From: Enoplosus armatus
Taxonomy: Eukaryota > Chordata > Actinopteri > Centrarchiformes > Enoplosidae
Assembly (NCBI RefSeq): GCF_043641665.1
Contig: NC_092184.1
Location: forward strand, 21,651,108-21,715,107
Length of the DNA stretch: 64,000 bases
Direction: 5' to 3'
The notes under the pieces were generated by a model that was not told where the DNA came from, made no database searches, and saw nothing but the letters and a program-made list of their open reading frames with translations. The position numbers and the translations under genes were made by a program. Positions 22,111 to 36,995 of the stretch are shown one piece after another. Each line of letters begins with the position of its first letter. Within the stretch, counting starts at the first letter, position 1.

Positions 22111-24780
22111 ACAACATGTTCCTGTTAGACAATGTGTGCATGCATGAGCGAGTGTGAGTGAGTAGTTATTTTGCACATAATTTTGCAAAGGAGGATTGAA
22201 AAGTACCTTAATTTAGCGTGTGTGACACTGCACTCTATCAGATGTAGTGTGACAAAATGACAGATTTAACCTATGGCTCTCGGTAAAACAGCTGTGTCTT
22301 ACACACAAGCTACCTGAAAACTGGATTAGTTGTGTATCAAATCATGAAAAGGAGACTTAAGCAGCCTTTAATTATCAGCTAAGCACAATCTTGTCTTGCA
22401 CTGAGGCTCGAGGCAAAAACTGCTTCACGCATGCTAGGAGAACAAATATGAGGGATAACATCAAGAACTTTGTGGTCTCCCTCGCCATGTCTAAATTTGA
22501 ATTGATTAATTAAAATTGTACAGCAGCAAAGTCTCAGTAGTACCTCCCTGTGCTAGACCCTGAAATCTAACAGCAGTTGTCCAAGCCTATAAAGGCTAAC
22601 CAATGGTTTACTTTTGGATTAACATGATTGTGGCTGCTGGAGTCCTTGGGACCTAAACCACATCTCTGAGTCAGCTTTGTGTGTTAGGGGACTGAAATTA
22701 CTCAGACACATGCAGACACACAGGAAGACACAATCACAGAAAACAGCTGGCAGACTGATTAAGGACACCACAGCTATTAACTAGCCACAGAGAAAACACT
22801 GCAGAAGTCACAGGGTAATCACATTTCATCCAGCGTCTACAGACTACAACCAGTCAGAAAATGAAACATGATGCTACATTTGATGGCCAGTGTGTCACAG
22901 AAATTCACTGGATCACAGCAATGTGCTGTCAAGGCTATTCTTGTCCAAGCTATTAAATTTAGAAGCTGGATCGTCAGCAAGCTGACAGTCCCTGATTCAA
23001 ATCTGAATAATGTACGATGATGAATATAATGCATCCATTGAATGGTGCATTGAAATAGGTACCCAAGGCAGGTGCATGTGGGTGAGCATGGGTGTGTGTG
23101 AGAGAGAGAGAGACATAATCAGTCATCACAACCTCAAGCCAACAGCGCACATGAACACACAATTACACCCACAAACACACTACAAAACTATCCATTTAAG
23201 CTTTTGCCAAGTTAGACGTGCCCTTTTTACAACAAGGAAATTATGAACGGAAAAGAACAAAGAAAGACAGAATTGCTAAAGCTGATGAATGGCACCACAC
23301 CAATAGAGTAACTAGCTATTGTTCTTTCTCTTTCCATGGCTAGCTAATACTCTTCCCTTCTCTTAAATAATGCATGCTCGTGACGAAGAAGGAAGCACAT
23401 AGGCCATTAACAACTGTGTAGTCAGAATAAAACATCCTGCACAAGAAAGAGAATTACAGTCACAGGAAGAAAAAAAAAGCAAGTGGGAGGATTTTTACTC
23501 TGGTACAACACACTGGTGTAAGCTCTTTCCATATTCTTGCTCCATCCTCAGATTCCCCTTATTTTTACTCTTGCAAACAAGCTGACCCTGTCAAACAACT
23601 CCCACACAGAGGGAACAGACACAATCAAGCAGTGCATGGGTTATTTTACAGCACTTTTCACATTTTTCCATGGATGATTTTCTTTTATTCCCACCTTCCA
23701 GAGCAACATCCAAAGATGAAAAGGCACGCTCCCAAACCCCACTGTCCCCTCTTTAGCAACTGTGATTCCCTGCTGCAATTATATCTTATTAAGCATTCAA
23801 ATAAACTCTTACATGGTACTGTAATGGTTCCCTTGTCTTCATTCCCTTACAGCTCCCACTGGTAAAAGAAGGCTTTATGTATGTCCTTTGTTTCTTTTCT
23901 CTTTTCGAAGCTCGTAATTTAACTCCCCTCGTGCACTTGTAAGGTACTGGTGCATAGGTCGAAGCCCCCTTTTGCACATGCATCTTCATGTGCAGCTCTA
24001 TGTGCCACCCCATAAGACCTGGTGGGTTTCCTGGGAATCATCCCCTGCACTGACAGTCTGAACAAAAGCTTTAAACCTCCAGAATCCAGCAGTGAACACG
24101 TTACTAGGCCTTATGTAATACAGCTTCACACAGAGCAAGTGAACCAATCACAAGACGCTAAGAGGTGACGTAATTCAGTCTGCTGTTTGTTCATGGTGAA
24201 GATTTGTCAGGAGCAGGTCAGGTAAACAGTTTGAAGCAGTTAATTTAGGGGAAAAGAATGTTTTCAGAAATGTCTGAAATTCTGGTAAAACAATGTCGGA
24301 GCTGCTCATCCATCCACATTAATCCTAGAGCAGAAACATTGCATGCTACCATACAGCCATATGTTAAAGACAACATACAGCCTCGCCACACATTCCTCGT
24401 CATGTGTGACCTCAGAAGTTTCCCAGATAGTGGCTAGAAGTGTGAAAGGAGCAAACCACTAGCACTGCCAGGCAATTCTATCTGGTTCTGTGAGAAAGGA
24501 GCTTGATAAAGGATCTTTTCCCCCGAGTTTTGAATGGAGCAGCCAGACAGATGCACAGACACAGAGAGAGAAACCTTTGCCTTTTCCCAGCCAGGAGACA
24601 GAGGTCTGCCCTTTGATGTGTTTGGACGATGGCAGCCTTTGATGAGGATTTCTATGGCTGCAGAGTGGCTGTGGCAAATTGAGCTGGCTGAGCTTCACCT
24701 GCTGAGAAGCACAAGCAGGCAACACTGAGAAAACAAGAATGCTCACTGCAAAGTCAGTGCCAGAGTTAAATCATTAGTTC
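22111..24780. other. Intergenic, no gene seen
   Basis: AT-rich sequence with a short GT/GA tract at about 23093-23113. Open frames are short and unlike any family I recognise. Confidence 0.55.
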
Positions 24781-25534
24781 AACATTTTGTGAAATACTCT
24801 CATTGGCTTCCTTGCCGAGAGTTATATGAGAAGATTGATACCACTCTTGTGTTTGTACGGTAAATATGAAGCTACATGGCTAGCTTATTAGCACAAAGAC
24901 TGGAAAGTTAGAAACAGCTAGCCTGGCTCTGTCCGAAGGTAAAAAGAATTGCCTACCAGCACTTCTAAAGATCACTAATATTCTATTATATTATAATATT
25001 ATTATTATAATTATACCTATCCAGCTGCTAGCTGCAATATCATCATCGACCTGCAGAGCCAATGCTGACCCATCGTTTTAGATCTACGCATGCGCGAGTT
25101 ATAGAACTGAAATAATAGTGCACTTTTCCAGTCAATTTTTTAAATCAACATAAACATTTATTAATCTAGACAGGTGTATGCCGACAAACACACACAAGAT
25201 GTAACAGTGAATGAATGTTCATTAAACATTATTCATTGAAGTTAGCTAGCTAACGTTAGCTTAATAGGGCAGCATAGGGTTATCAAAACTGTATACTCAA
25301 ATTAGCTGACGCCTCATTAGATATAATGTAGTCACCGACAAACAGTAGACGTAACGGTAAATAATCAATTTCAAAATAACGCTGCCTCATACATTTTTCA
25401 CTCATATTTTATACAGATTTTACCATTTTTGTCTGTCGTTTAAACTCACGCATGCGTACGTTAGCTGTAGCTTCATATTTAGCATACAGATATGAGACTG
25501 CAATCTTCTCATCTAACTCTTGGCAAGGAAGCAC
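24781..25534. mobile_element. Foldback element, family A, copy 1 (interrupted)
   Basis: The left arm contains gccgagagttatatgagaag, attgataccactc and atatgaagcta. The right arm near 25460-25534 carries the reverse complements (tagcttcatattta, tcttctcatctaac, tcttggcaagga). The 450 bp between the arms is unlike the other copies and contains its own inverted cgcatgcg motifs (about 25086 and 25448), suggesting a second element inserted into the first. Confidence 0.75.
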
Positions 25535-28500
25535 ACTGTAGAACTACTGCCTTAACAGTCTCCCAGAAAAACTCACCCAAAAAGGAACTATGAGGGAAAT
25601 TAAATAATTAGCTTCACTTATGTCAGAAACTTCTAGAGCTGTAACAGTTTTAATGCTCTGTGAGCCAATTCTGTCACCCCAGGCCTTGTTTAAAACTGTG
25701 CAAGCCAACAGAGCATACAGGGTTGGATTAATTAACACTGACCTTTTAGCATCATAGTTAGCCATTACTTCTACATTAATACTGCAGTGAAACATGAACT
25801 GAATTTAGAGCTTCTGCATGAGGTGGAGAAAGGAGTTTGTAATCCACAACCACTTTAGAAGCTTACTGACTCATCATCATGGCACAGCACAGAGCAATGC
25901 AGCAAACACTGGATCTTGTTGGAAAAACTAAGAGATTATCATGGAGGTTTGTTTGCTTTTTAGTATTTTCTTTGCTTTTCTGTTGGGTTACTGGACAAAC
26001 AATGGCAGTTTTTGTGGGAGAACAGAGGGTACTGAGGGGAAAAAACACCCAGAAGGTAATTGGAAAGAGGGTTTTCTCTTATAAGTATAACATTTTCTGA
26101 AAAAATAGCATAGCAATTTATATTTTTATACTGTCAGTAGTTTTTGTCATTGTTTTATTACATCCTACTTTCTGGAATATTTTATGACATGAAACATTTT
26201 CTCTGTCTCTTGTGTAAATATTGCACTGGTAAGTGTAGGGAGAAAGAGGCTGGAACCGAAGCAGGCTTTTGAACTCATGGTGGATTTAAGCCCACTTGAG
26301 AGCCTTTGAATGTGTAGGAGAAAGTGAGAGAAGTCTGTGAGATGTGAGAGATCCCACATCAATGATGGAGATAAATCGATAGTTCCACACAATGGCTCCA
26401 AATGAAGGCATCGGTTAGCTTTGTCTGGGAGCTCTGTTACCAAGAAGCACTTTGTTCTAACAGGACTTTTAAGCCTCCGCGAGGCCTGCGTTTTGCGTGC
26501 TGGCAGTAAGGTTTATATGTCTGCCATTCACCTTTTCTGTATGGTGAGTGCAATGCAAAAAAACAGCAGACAATAAGGACATATAAATACCTTTAGACGC
26601 TTTAAGGTTTAAAAAGTGTCTGAATCAATACCCACTCCAATGAAGGAGCCTCCTTTTTCTTTGGAAATCATACCAATTCAATTAAAGCAGGGTTATTCAT
26701 GTTGGTGTGTATTTGTAGTTGCAGAAAAACAAACTGGATTTATCACATGAGATACTGTATAAGTGGTGTGCATTTAATAGATATGACATTGTGTATAAAG
26801 TAAACCAGCACTGTAAATCAAATGCAATTGCTTATTTCACTGCATACTTTGCAGTTTACTAGTCTGTCTGTCTAATGCAACTGTGGGAAACCAAATTACC
26901 TCATGCAGAGATAAGTTTGTACTCGCTATATTTATCTTTTCATCTCTCCCTCTCCATCTCCCTCTCTTTCTCTTTCCATCCATCTCTGTTGCTCATTGAG
27001 TAGGTAACCCTCATGACTCCTCTCCCTCCTACGCACCAAAACAATACTAGAACAGGAAAGAGCGCTGTCCGGCTCTCACTTACCTGTGGATGACTAACCT
27101 GTTTCAGGGCAAATAATCGCCACAGCGCGCGCACACACAAGCATGGACGCCATTGCGAAAACCTGCACCCACATCATTAAAATCAATAGGTAATTTAAAA
27201 TGTATCCTGATAGCGCTTTTGAGAGAATTTGAATACACCCAAAGTATCTGTCACGGGATCTAAAACAATGGATCAGCAAAACACTAAATACAATTCTTTG
27301 CTTTGCGATACAGCTAAAATTGCTGTACAAGTGCTCTCCTGTGCCTCTGATGGGGACAATAGCAACAAAATGTTCATTTCATCCACAAGCTCCAAAATAG
27401 CACCTAGTTAATGCTGTTGCTTAAAGTCCGTGTTACAAAATACTGCACTCTACCAGCTGACAGAGCGAGTGCACCGCCAGCCAAATCCTTGCCTCTTAAA
27501 AGACATGCTCAGTTATTACTCATGCCGCCAGATCACATCGCTTGTACAGTACGAACGCTGCCTCACTTCAGCTTCTGTGGGCTGTTTGGGTTTTGAGAGA
27601 AATATCAAATATTCATAGATGTGACTAAACTATGCTGTGTTGAATTGTACTGAATTGAAGCATTTTCAACCAGGGCTATTGTCTCCTTTGGGTCCTGGCA
27701 TTTACATGCATCTGTGAGCTGCTTTGTACTATAACTCTTCATGCATAAGGCTGCCATCCTTTATGAGTCATACTATAATCACATCAAGCATATACAGCAC
27801 TACACATACATCGCTGCTGTTTCGTATGCATTCACAGCAGGGCACTTAAGAGTGCACCGCTGAGGGGAACGCTCCCTACATCTTGGATCCTTTATGCAAA
27901 CTAAGCCGATGAGTCTCAAAGACTCCTGAAGTCCCAGAAGCTTTATGCATCTTCAACACGTGCTTCCTTGTCACTGCATGTCCTCCCTCCAGCCAAGCTA
28001 GTTGTTTTGCCTGTGACCTTTTAACAGATTCCCCTGGCATCATTGCAGCCTGCAGTCATTTGCAGTGTGCTCTGTCACAAGCAGCATAGTAAACGTTTCC
28101 AAAAGGGTCATAAACTGTATGTCAAGCATCAGAGGCAGGCGTTTGATGATTTCTATACAGATTGTGCATGTTGTTGTCATGATGAAAAATTTCAAGGGTG
28201 AAGAATCAGTAATATGCTTCCCACACACGCTGTGATTTGTTTGTTTGCCCTTCAGCATTGGATTAGGACTATATTTAGACGAATGAAGTATGCTAATGAG
28301 CACCTAGCTTCTGGAAGGCATATCTGACAGCCTCCACCACACGCTCTGCCAAGTCCATAATCTTTACCCCAAATCCCTTTTCTTTTTTTTCTCAGCTTCT
28401 ATTTTTTCTCTACCCTATTGTAATCTTATTATTAAAATGCTTATGGCGTTGCATAACATAAGGCTGGTTCACATGGATATGAGTGCAAAGAGCGATGGGA

Positions 28501-30821
28501 GTTCTCACGTTTATTAGTTGCTGAAGTGCATCTTAATTTGACACTCAGCAGGCCCCGAGAGAAACAAAACTCTTGCATAACTGTGCTCTCTCAGATGGAG
28601 ATAAGAAATTTGTCCCCTCTCAGGACTGTGCTGACTGTCCCGGTGAATCATACTCACGCTCACGTACCATTGTATGCTAATTCCATGATCCAGATCAGAC
28701 TGCTAAGTCATGTCCCTTTCATGTAATCCTCTGGTGGTGGGAAAAAGTAACAGCTCACTTTTCACTCACTGTGGAAGATGCATCACAGCAGAAGGGTTTT
28801 CTTGTTTCATCTAAAAATAATTAACCTTATTTTCGAGCAGTTTTCCATCAGAGAGTTGCTACTTGCTATCTAGGCTAAGAAATAGGTGCAAACAAGCAAG
28901 GCTAAAGAAAATATCCTTAAAATCCATCCATAAAAACTTGAAATGATGAGTTAGTGATAGCTGAAGGAAAAAGGAAGAATTGTTCACTGTTTCTAATGAA
29001 GAGGAGCTCACAGTATTCCTAAAATCAATGGGAGTTATTTTCAGGAGTAAGCTTTTAAACCTCATCAGCTCTCTGTAAGCATCTGGAAGAAAGAAAACTT
29101 GGGAAAAATAAAGTTTTAAAAATCCTGAATGAATTATATGAGCAAAAAGTGACATCCTTCTTCCTTGTCAAACTCGGCTTTGCCTGATGAAGGTTTGAGG
29201 ACTGAAATGTTACATTAACAAAGTGAGTTCAAGTGATGGACAGTGTGCAGGATTCTTTGTTCTTCTTTTTAGACTTAATGGTGGAATTCTCCTTTAACTA
29301 CCAAGTGGAAAATACTGGAAAGACCTGTAACCCAAAACAGTGGCTAATAGTTTAAAGTTCAAATATTGTGAAATATTCTGTTCAAAGTACCAAAATACAA
29401 TTTGTAGGTTACCTAAAACTGAAGTAGCATTAGAGGTATGTTGTGTAATTATTTAGCTTGTATTATGTTACTTACTAGTTCCATCAGCTTTTCAGTTGAT
29501 CTGAAAAATGTTTATTTGGATCTTGTGTCTTATCACATGAAGTGAGTAAATTTATGGTCCAGCTGGACAAAGCCGACCACAACTTGTTGTTTGTTCTTTT
29601 CCTTCTTTCTGGAAACTCAGAGATGACTTGCATTTCCATCAGCACTTCTTCAAGAAGGTGATAATATGTGATCACGCCACACTTTGTTGTTGATCCTGAG
29701 TGTGTGAAAGGAAATAGCCTTCAAGTTGAACACAGAGGTGTCAAGCATTGTGCAGCAAACCACCTTTACCCAAAAGCTTTGTTTGAAAAAATAATAGTTG
29801 AGACACCTGAGGCCAGGTCTTGAAAAAGAAAAAAAAAAGCCATTCTCACAATGACAACATGGTGCCGTTAACTGTTTACGAACTGCATGACAGCTATTCT
29901 AAAAACTGAGCACACAACTGTGGTCTAAATGCATTTTGATGACATTTGTGTATGCAAAACAATTCAATCGCTGGCCATTCATTCTTCACTGTGTCAATTT
30001 TAGTACAGAAAAAGCTGTTTCCCGGCTACACATTATTCTACGCTACAAGTTAACAGTGCTTTTTACCAGCAAGTTTGGGATTTCTGTGGTCTTAGAGATT
30101 GTTTTTTGCCTCAGGCAGTGAAACCCTGGTAGTGATTCTTGGGGTTCACAATTTGATTACTTTCAAATGTTATCATATGGTTATCATATGGTGCAGTGCA
30201 ATTTGTAATCCTGAACATCAAATGAGATGGATAAAATCGATGTTAAAAAGTCCTTAGACATCCTCAAGGTTCATTTCCTGGAGGCTCAGCAGATTAGGGC
30301 ATATGTGGGCCCATCAAGTCATGCGGGTCCAAGTTTTCACATTTGTTGCATAATGAAACCTTATCCCTTATATGTCCTGTGCCCACACTCTACACCACCT
30401 AATCAAGCAAAAACCCCATGATAGCAATCCCATGATGGCTCTCAGGAGATGATGAATAAGGTTTAGTGAATCCTTCAGTCCACTGAAGTGCCATTTATTA
30501 GCATGCTGCTAAAATCGTGATAGGCTGTAAAATCAGCTTTTGCCTCTTCAGATACCATAGTATGTTGCCTTCTTGATTGACACCTTTACAGTTGATGAGG
30601 CAAGGCGCAGTCTGAAATAAAGAATGTTTTCCTTGAGAATAGCCACTTTTACTTTCATGCTAAAGCTGGTGGATGGTCATTTTTAGTTGATGTTCAAGCT
30701 AATCTCATCACTCTCTGTGAACACACAATACAGCAAAACACTCTGGCTGAAGTCAGTCAGCTACAAACACCTGAAATATATCAATGAAAGGCTTTCATTA
30801 CAAACATGGGAGGGCTAATGT
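25535..30821. other. Intergenic, no gene seen
   Basis: No open frame with paired splice sites or recognisable protein similarity. A segment near 29183-29215 (gatgaaggtttgaggactga) faintly resembles 3' ends of fish retroposons, which I cannot confirm. The (A)n and (T)n runs are short. Confidence 0.5.
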
Positions 30822-31185
30822 TAAAGGAATAGTCGGACATTTTATAGTATGTGCACTTTTGCATTGCCAACAATTAGATGATAGGACTGATACCACTTTT
30901 ATGTATTAATGTGGTAAAAAAATAAAATAAAATAAAAAACACGAAGCTGCCACCAGAAGCTGGTTAGCTTAGCTTATCACAAAGACTGGACACAGGGGTA
31001 AATAACTACAATGTGTGTTTTTTTACAGTTCGGTTTTTGCCCCGATTCAGCCCCCTCCAGTATTTATGCTAAGCTAAGCTTACAAGCTGCTGGTGATAGC
31101 TTCATATTTAGCCTACAGGCATGAGAGTGGTATCATTCTTCTCATCTATTATTATTTTTATTTCTCAAAAATGTCAAATTCTTCA
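30822..31185. mobile_element. Foldback element, family A, copy 2
   Basis: The left arm (ggaatagtcggacatttt, gataggactgataccactt, acgaagctgcc, ggttagcttagctta, aaagactgg) is mirrored on the right (gctaagctaagctt, tagcttcatatttagc, gagagtggtatcat, ttctcatct, aaaatgtcaaattcttc). It holds an (AAATA)n-like insert at about 30918-30940. The unit is about 360 bp with no ORF, so a non-autonomous DNA element is likely. Confidence 0.8.
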
Positions 31186-31431
31186 ATTATTAAGTTACGA
31201 TAGCACATTGAAACCAAGTATAGAAAATAGGATAGGAGCACAAAAGCTGTGATCAGATTTATGTTCATGTGATGTTTTTAATGAGGCTGAAATGTTTTTA
31301 GTGTCTTCTCGCTGATCCTGTATTGGAAAACGGCTCACTACATTCACAGCAGTGCTTAAAAACAGACAAGTGGTGTTTTCACATTTCTAGTCCTTGTAGA
31401 TGTGTGCCACCATGGCACTCAGCCCTGGCCT

Positions 31432-31490
<59 letters not shown>

Positions 31491-34400
31491 GCCTGCCTGT
31501 GCATGGCTGCCTGTGTATGTGTGTCTGTGCATGTATTTATATGAGGACTCAGCTGTAAAAGGTCTTTAATTAGGATTGGATGGCTCCTGGTATTCTGGGT
31601 ATTCTCAGCTCTTACACAGGCAGACCTCCTATGGGACAAGCTCTCCTAAATTAGGAATGGAGAACTACTTTTCACTAAGATTTATTCAACCATTCCGTTT
31701 ATTCATCAAAGAGCAAGGGCCTCATATTTTCTTCTGTCATCACATGTCGTGCATCTGGGACCATCTTGTGGCCATTCAACTGGAAATTTTTTAATTAATC
31801 TCCAATAAAAGAGAATGTCTTGCAGTTAATTGCTTCGGCCTCTGTGCTCTATCAAGGTGGGATTCAGGATGATGACAAAGCAACAATGGCGTCACATGAT
31901 TTTGCAATTTGCAAAACACTAATGCTCCATCTGACAAATGGCTCTTGATGGCTCTTGTTAATGTCATTCTTAATCCGCACATATCCCCGCTGGGTAGCTG
32001 TTATGGGTGAAGGGGCTGTCAGCCATCTGCGTTATGACAGAATCCTCAGGAAAATGTCATGTGACTTGATGAGCTTACGTCAGACCTCGGCGACAGTGTG
32101 TGACACTTTTTAATGACACTGTATGACTGGATCTGAACGGGAAATTTAACACTTGTGGGAAATAAACTGCTTTTATTTACTACAGTAAAATAGCAACAGC
32201 ATTGGTTCATATTGAATCTATTGTCTATTGATGCTTTTTCCTAACAGCAAGACTTCAAATTTTAAGATTATGGTATGTATCGAGGCAAGATTGTGGGAAG
32301 CATCCACAGTTGAGGCTTTTAACTTGCAATCAACATAAAATCCATTCATACTACAACTACATGATTTAAAGCTTGCTCATTGCTATTTTTTTTTTTTTTT
32401 TTTTAACAGCTTCATGCTGTAAGAGAGTAAATCCAGTTCTGAGCTGATCAGAGACCAGACCAGACACTTCCCTGCTGGCACAGACAGAATCATCACATAA
32501 CTGTCTCGCTTCCTTCCAGTAGAAAAGGTAATACTCTCCATCAGTGCAGTCTGCTTCCCTTAATGTGCCACCTCTAAATGGTTGAAATTCATGCCCACTT
32601 ATAGCACTTCTGTGATCTGCATTGTGAAGGCTTCATGGCCCAAGAAATATCATTTCTCAACCAATTTATTCAGGCGCTTGTTGCGTGGAATACAAAACTT
32701 GTACCATATTTCAAAAATGTGACAGCTCCACTGACAAAAAGATTTATATCTGGGTGTAACTTAATATTACTGAAGCTGCAATTTATCTTAAAGGTGACAT
32801 TTATAAATGTTCCCATTAACATACCAGTAAATAAACATGATAAATTATGAATTATCAGCCTGACACTGTGTGTACTTAAATATGCGCCTTTGACTGCAAA
32901 TTGGCTTTACACTGATTTAACAGCAAAACCAAACACGATATAAAACAGTAAGAAACAGCAAGACAGTACACATAAATGTGCCAGGCAAGACTCATTTAAA
33001 ACGTCAGAAAACATCTGCGTAGTTTTTTTTCTCCTTTTTACTGCATCTGGCATCTGTTTCTTCACCCCCTGTTATGGTACAGTACATACAGTACAGTTAG
33101 CTGCTTCAGGCTCAACTGAGATACCACTGGACAGCACATCAAGCCACACAGGCAATCTGCTGCCTCTGGGTTAAAAGTTTCACATTTTAGCTTTCAGCTC
33201 TTTCCAACAAACCCTTTATGTTTTATGCTAAAATAGATACGCAGTACATAAATATACCATGAAACCCAATTTTTCTGTAAACAAGGGAAAGTAGCGTCCC
33301 TCCCTTCTCTGGGAAATACCAGACAAAGATGGGGGGGAGAAGGGATTGAGAAAGGCATTTCACAAGGGATACTACTGTACAAAGTGCCTACTAACAGCCA
33401 CAGTCAGTCTTGTGTAGTTCACTCTACACAGCATGACTCTGACACTTTAGCTCGGTGTAACTGTCTGTCTCACTCTTTCCTCTACGCGGCCTATGGAACG
33501 TAGCAAACAAAGGAACAACTAAGGAGCTTTAAAATGGTTCCCATCCGACCGACATACTACTGTTGGTGCTTGCTGAGTTGAACTGTAGCAGACAAAAGGC
33601 TAACCCCCCATGACACTATCATTATCTGGACCAGAGCCCAAGAGCTCCAGCTCATTCGCATTTTGAATTCAGTGACTCCAGCATCCCCCTAACAAAGTCA
33701 ATTGGCCAAAGAAAATGACAGCCTATCTCTATTTTTCTAATAGTGGTCCTTCCATTCTTACTCTAATTAATGGATAAAGCAGCTACAGCTGACAGCAGCC
33801 CTTTGATGTAGGGCTATCAGAATGTAATATGCCCCTGCGGCTGAGTTTTTATTAGCCAATGTTTTGATATAGTGGGCTAAGCTGAGGTTAAGGGGCTCCT
33901 TTGGCCCAGCTTCGCTGCAGGGAGCCGGTCTAATAACCCTGATTCCACCCTCCACTCCATCCTGATCCCACGCACCCCATCTGTTTATGGTCAACATATA
34001 TTTTCTCAATTTTCATCTGCCTCTCAATTTTAGTCGTTCCTATTACGTCCACAGTCAGCCTCTCTCTGTAGTTCTTTCTCTCCCTGACAGCTGTCAATCA
34101 CATGCAGACAGATGGTACCTTATATTGAGCCCAAACAGAAATATGGACCGTCTCAAATTGTGCATCAATGCCAATTCTTCCCACCAGCTACAGTCTGAAC
34201 CTACCTCTGAATGTATGCTGTGCCGATATAAAGCGTAATTGTACATTCAGGTGAGCGGACGAGTCGGTGAAAAGAAAAGGCAGTTGATGTCCACAGAAAG
34301 AACTTCAAAACTTAATCTTGAAATGTTTTGACATAATTGCAAATGTATTCAATACCAATAATTCAGTCTGAAAATGATGCACCAGACTAAATAAATTATA

Positions 34401-36784
34401 TCCTCTACAGTTATTTACTGCAAGAGCATAAGATGTACAAACACGCTGTCTTACAATAATGGATTTTAAGCCCTCTCATCCAAAAATTTCAAAATGAACT
34501 TGTTTGGTTCCTCATCTGCAAGATTTAGTTTTAGTGTAGAGTGTAAAATTTAAATGTGTCTTTGCCTTCTGCAGTAACCATTTCTCTCTGCCAAGTAAAG
34601 CGTGGTCAGGTCTACCTGCCGGAGAACTGTCTAGGAAAACACCTCATTGATCCTCTCTGCTCTATATATGTATTTTTTTACAGCATTGAGTGAAGGTTGT
34701 CAGAATGCTGTGAAAAGCTGAACTAAGGTGCTGTAACACAGACTGTCAGACGCCTGAGGCAGCTGCCAGGAGAAAAAGCAAAGGGATGAGGTACGAAATC
34801 AATGGCAGAGGAAAAGGAAAGTACGCTTATTTGATGCAGATAGCATGTGCCAGCTTGGGTCATCACAGGCTCTGGAGCTGATACTGGGTTACAATTACTA
34901 ATGACTACCTTTCATAGAAACATGCAGAGCTGGTGTGGAGAAGTTTTGAGAATGAGAATGTAGCCACATTACAGCATTGCTATTTGACGAGTTTACTTGA
35001 AATGAAATTACATGTAATTTTAGTATCCACTGCAATGTCAGGTACCAGGCAGTGATAATTTCCACATTGGATAGCATTGAGATTTAGGCATTGCCAACAT
35101 AAATGGGTTGCACCACACAAATGACTTATTGAGTAGAGCTTTGTTGTTGCTTACATGCAAAAATACCTTTTTCCAACTTGTGCTTTGGAGTCTTTAGCCA
35201 TGCTGATGGTTTTGGTTTAATTTTGAGGTCTGAGATACAGTATCTGCTGCTGTGTATTTCTGGCAAAAAAATGAACTAACAAATATTTTGTATGGCTTTT
35301 TTAAGTTTGGTATGTACAGTAGGCCTACATACTGCCTGAGTTCAAACAAATAAAAAGTAATAATACATTTAAATTACTACACTACATTGTAAAATGTATG
35401 TGGTTTTGTTCTTTGGCTTTGCCCCTGCTGAGCTCACTCCAGTGACAATGTAACATGTGACTTGAGGTGTGCTGTCGGGGTAATGTTTCTGAAAGGCAGA
35501 TGTATTCAATCTATGGTGTCAAATCAAAATGCTGAATTGTAACGTTTTGATGGCTTGTTTGCATGATTGGTCGTCCGTATGGGTCACTGGTTTTCTCATT
35601 TTTGCATGAACAAAGAAAACAGCTATAGCCTCGTTTCCTGGGCGCGTAGGGCTTTCCAACAGCATGACAGTGTATTTTTAGAGTGACCTGCTGAAGTACG
35701 AGGAACAGCCTGTGAATTAGATAATTACATATAGAATATTTCATATTTTTCCCATTGTTTGAATGGTAAAAAGCATTAATGTCTTATTTGTGCTACTGTT
35801 ATGATACAACATGCGTGACTGTTTTGGGATTCTTGTTCATTTACTTGAAGATAAAACACAGGGAGAATGAAGAGACGGGATGACTCGCAGTAGGTGAGCG
35901 ATTGGGAAACTACATAGCCGGGGAGGCGTTGTTGTACACACTGACACACATACACATACATACACACTAACATTAGACACACAGGAACACAGAGAGGGAG
36001 AGAGTTGGCATATCACAGCTCAACCATTTTTGATGACTTTCACATAGAATTGTTTTTCATATTTGTGGGAGTGTGCAGATGTAGCCACATCTCTGATTCT
36101 CGTCACAGTTTTCCGATATGTATAAAGTAATCTTTAAATCCTTAGACATAGTGGGTGACAAATTTGCTTTCTTATAGCTTTAGGGTGTAAGCTGTCCCCC
36201 CCATCCCCCCCTGGAATTACATGCCCGGGTTATATAGCTCGGGGCAAGGCCTAGTTTTGCCTTGAGGGTGATCAATTTTTTAAAAAATGGTTCTAAAATT
36301 AATCAGTGGCCAGTGAAAAGAGGCCAAGATAGGAGTGATAAATATAATGTTTCCTAGAATTGGTTAAGGCTTGAGGCTGCATTTTGGACCAGTTGAGACA
36401 AATTTGGCTTAGACAGGCATAAATGAGATAAAAGCATGGATAACTTTCTTAAGGGCAGCAGAGCATAAAAAAGAGTATACTGAGTATTTCAGACATATCT
36501 CTTCTCAATTAAGAAAGCATGACTGTACAACCCCTATAATTTGAGCAGCAAAACAAAGGTCTGTATCAAATAGGTTTAGAGCTACAAGCTTTCCAGTGAC
36601 TGACACTCAAACAACTGAAATTATGAATTGTCCTTAAGCATTGAACCCCATTTATCTGGTGTTAATCTGATGTGTTGTAAATAATCAACTATACAGTTGC
36701 ATGTCAAGCATTTTCACTCCTGGTGTTGCAAAAGGTTTGGGACTTTAGAATCCCAGGAGTCACACCACATACTATATAGTCTAT

Positions 36785-36790
<6 letters not shown>
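31186..36790. other. Intergenic, no gene seen
   Basis: Non-coding, with the (TG)n array at 31435. The stretch 33765-33960 has a balanced, non-repetitive composition with a taattaatgg motif and looks different from its AT-rich surroundings. A conserved regulatory element is possible there but unproven. Confidence 0.5.
31435..31490. repeat. (TG)n microsatellite
   Basis: About 27 TG units with one TG-to-CG change near the 3' end, followed by degenerate TG/CTG units. The overlapping frames on both strands are repeat translations. Confidence 0.95.
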
Positions 36791-36792
<2 letters not shown>

Positions 36793-36834
<42 letters not shown>

Positions 36835-36838
36835 CGTG
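36793..36838. repeat. (GT)n microsatellite
   Basis: About 20 GT units then gcgtgcgtgc. A (CA)n array lies 160 bp downstream, so the two can pair as an inverted repeat. Confidence 0.92.
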
Positions 36839-36967
36839 CATACGACTATGTCCATGCTAATTAATTGGGACAGGAACCAAGGGAGAGTGGATCTCCAGCT
36901 GCTCCTCCCCGCCTCTGTACCCCTGGGTTAACTCACTCCTCTGAGACCAATACACACGCATGCACAT

Positions 36968-36995
36968 GTGCACACATACACACAACGCACACACA

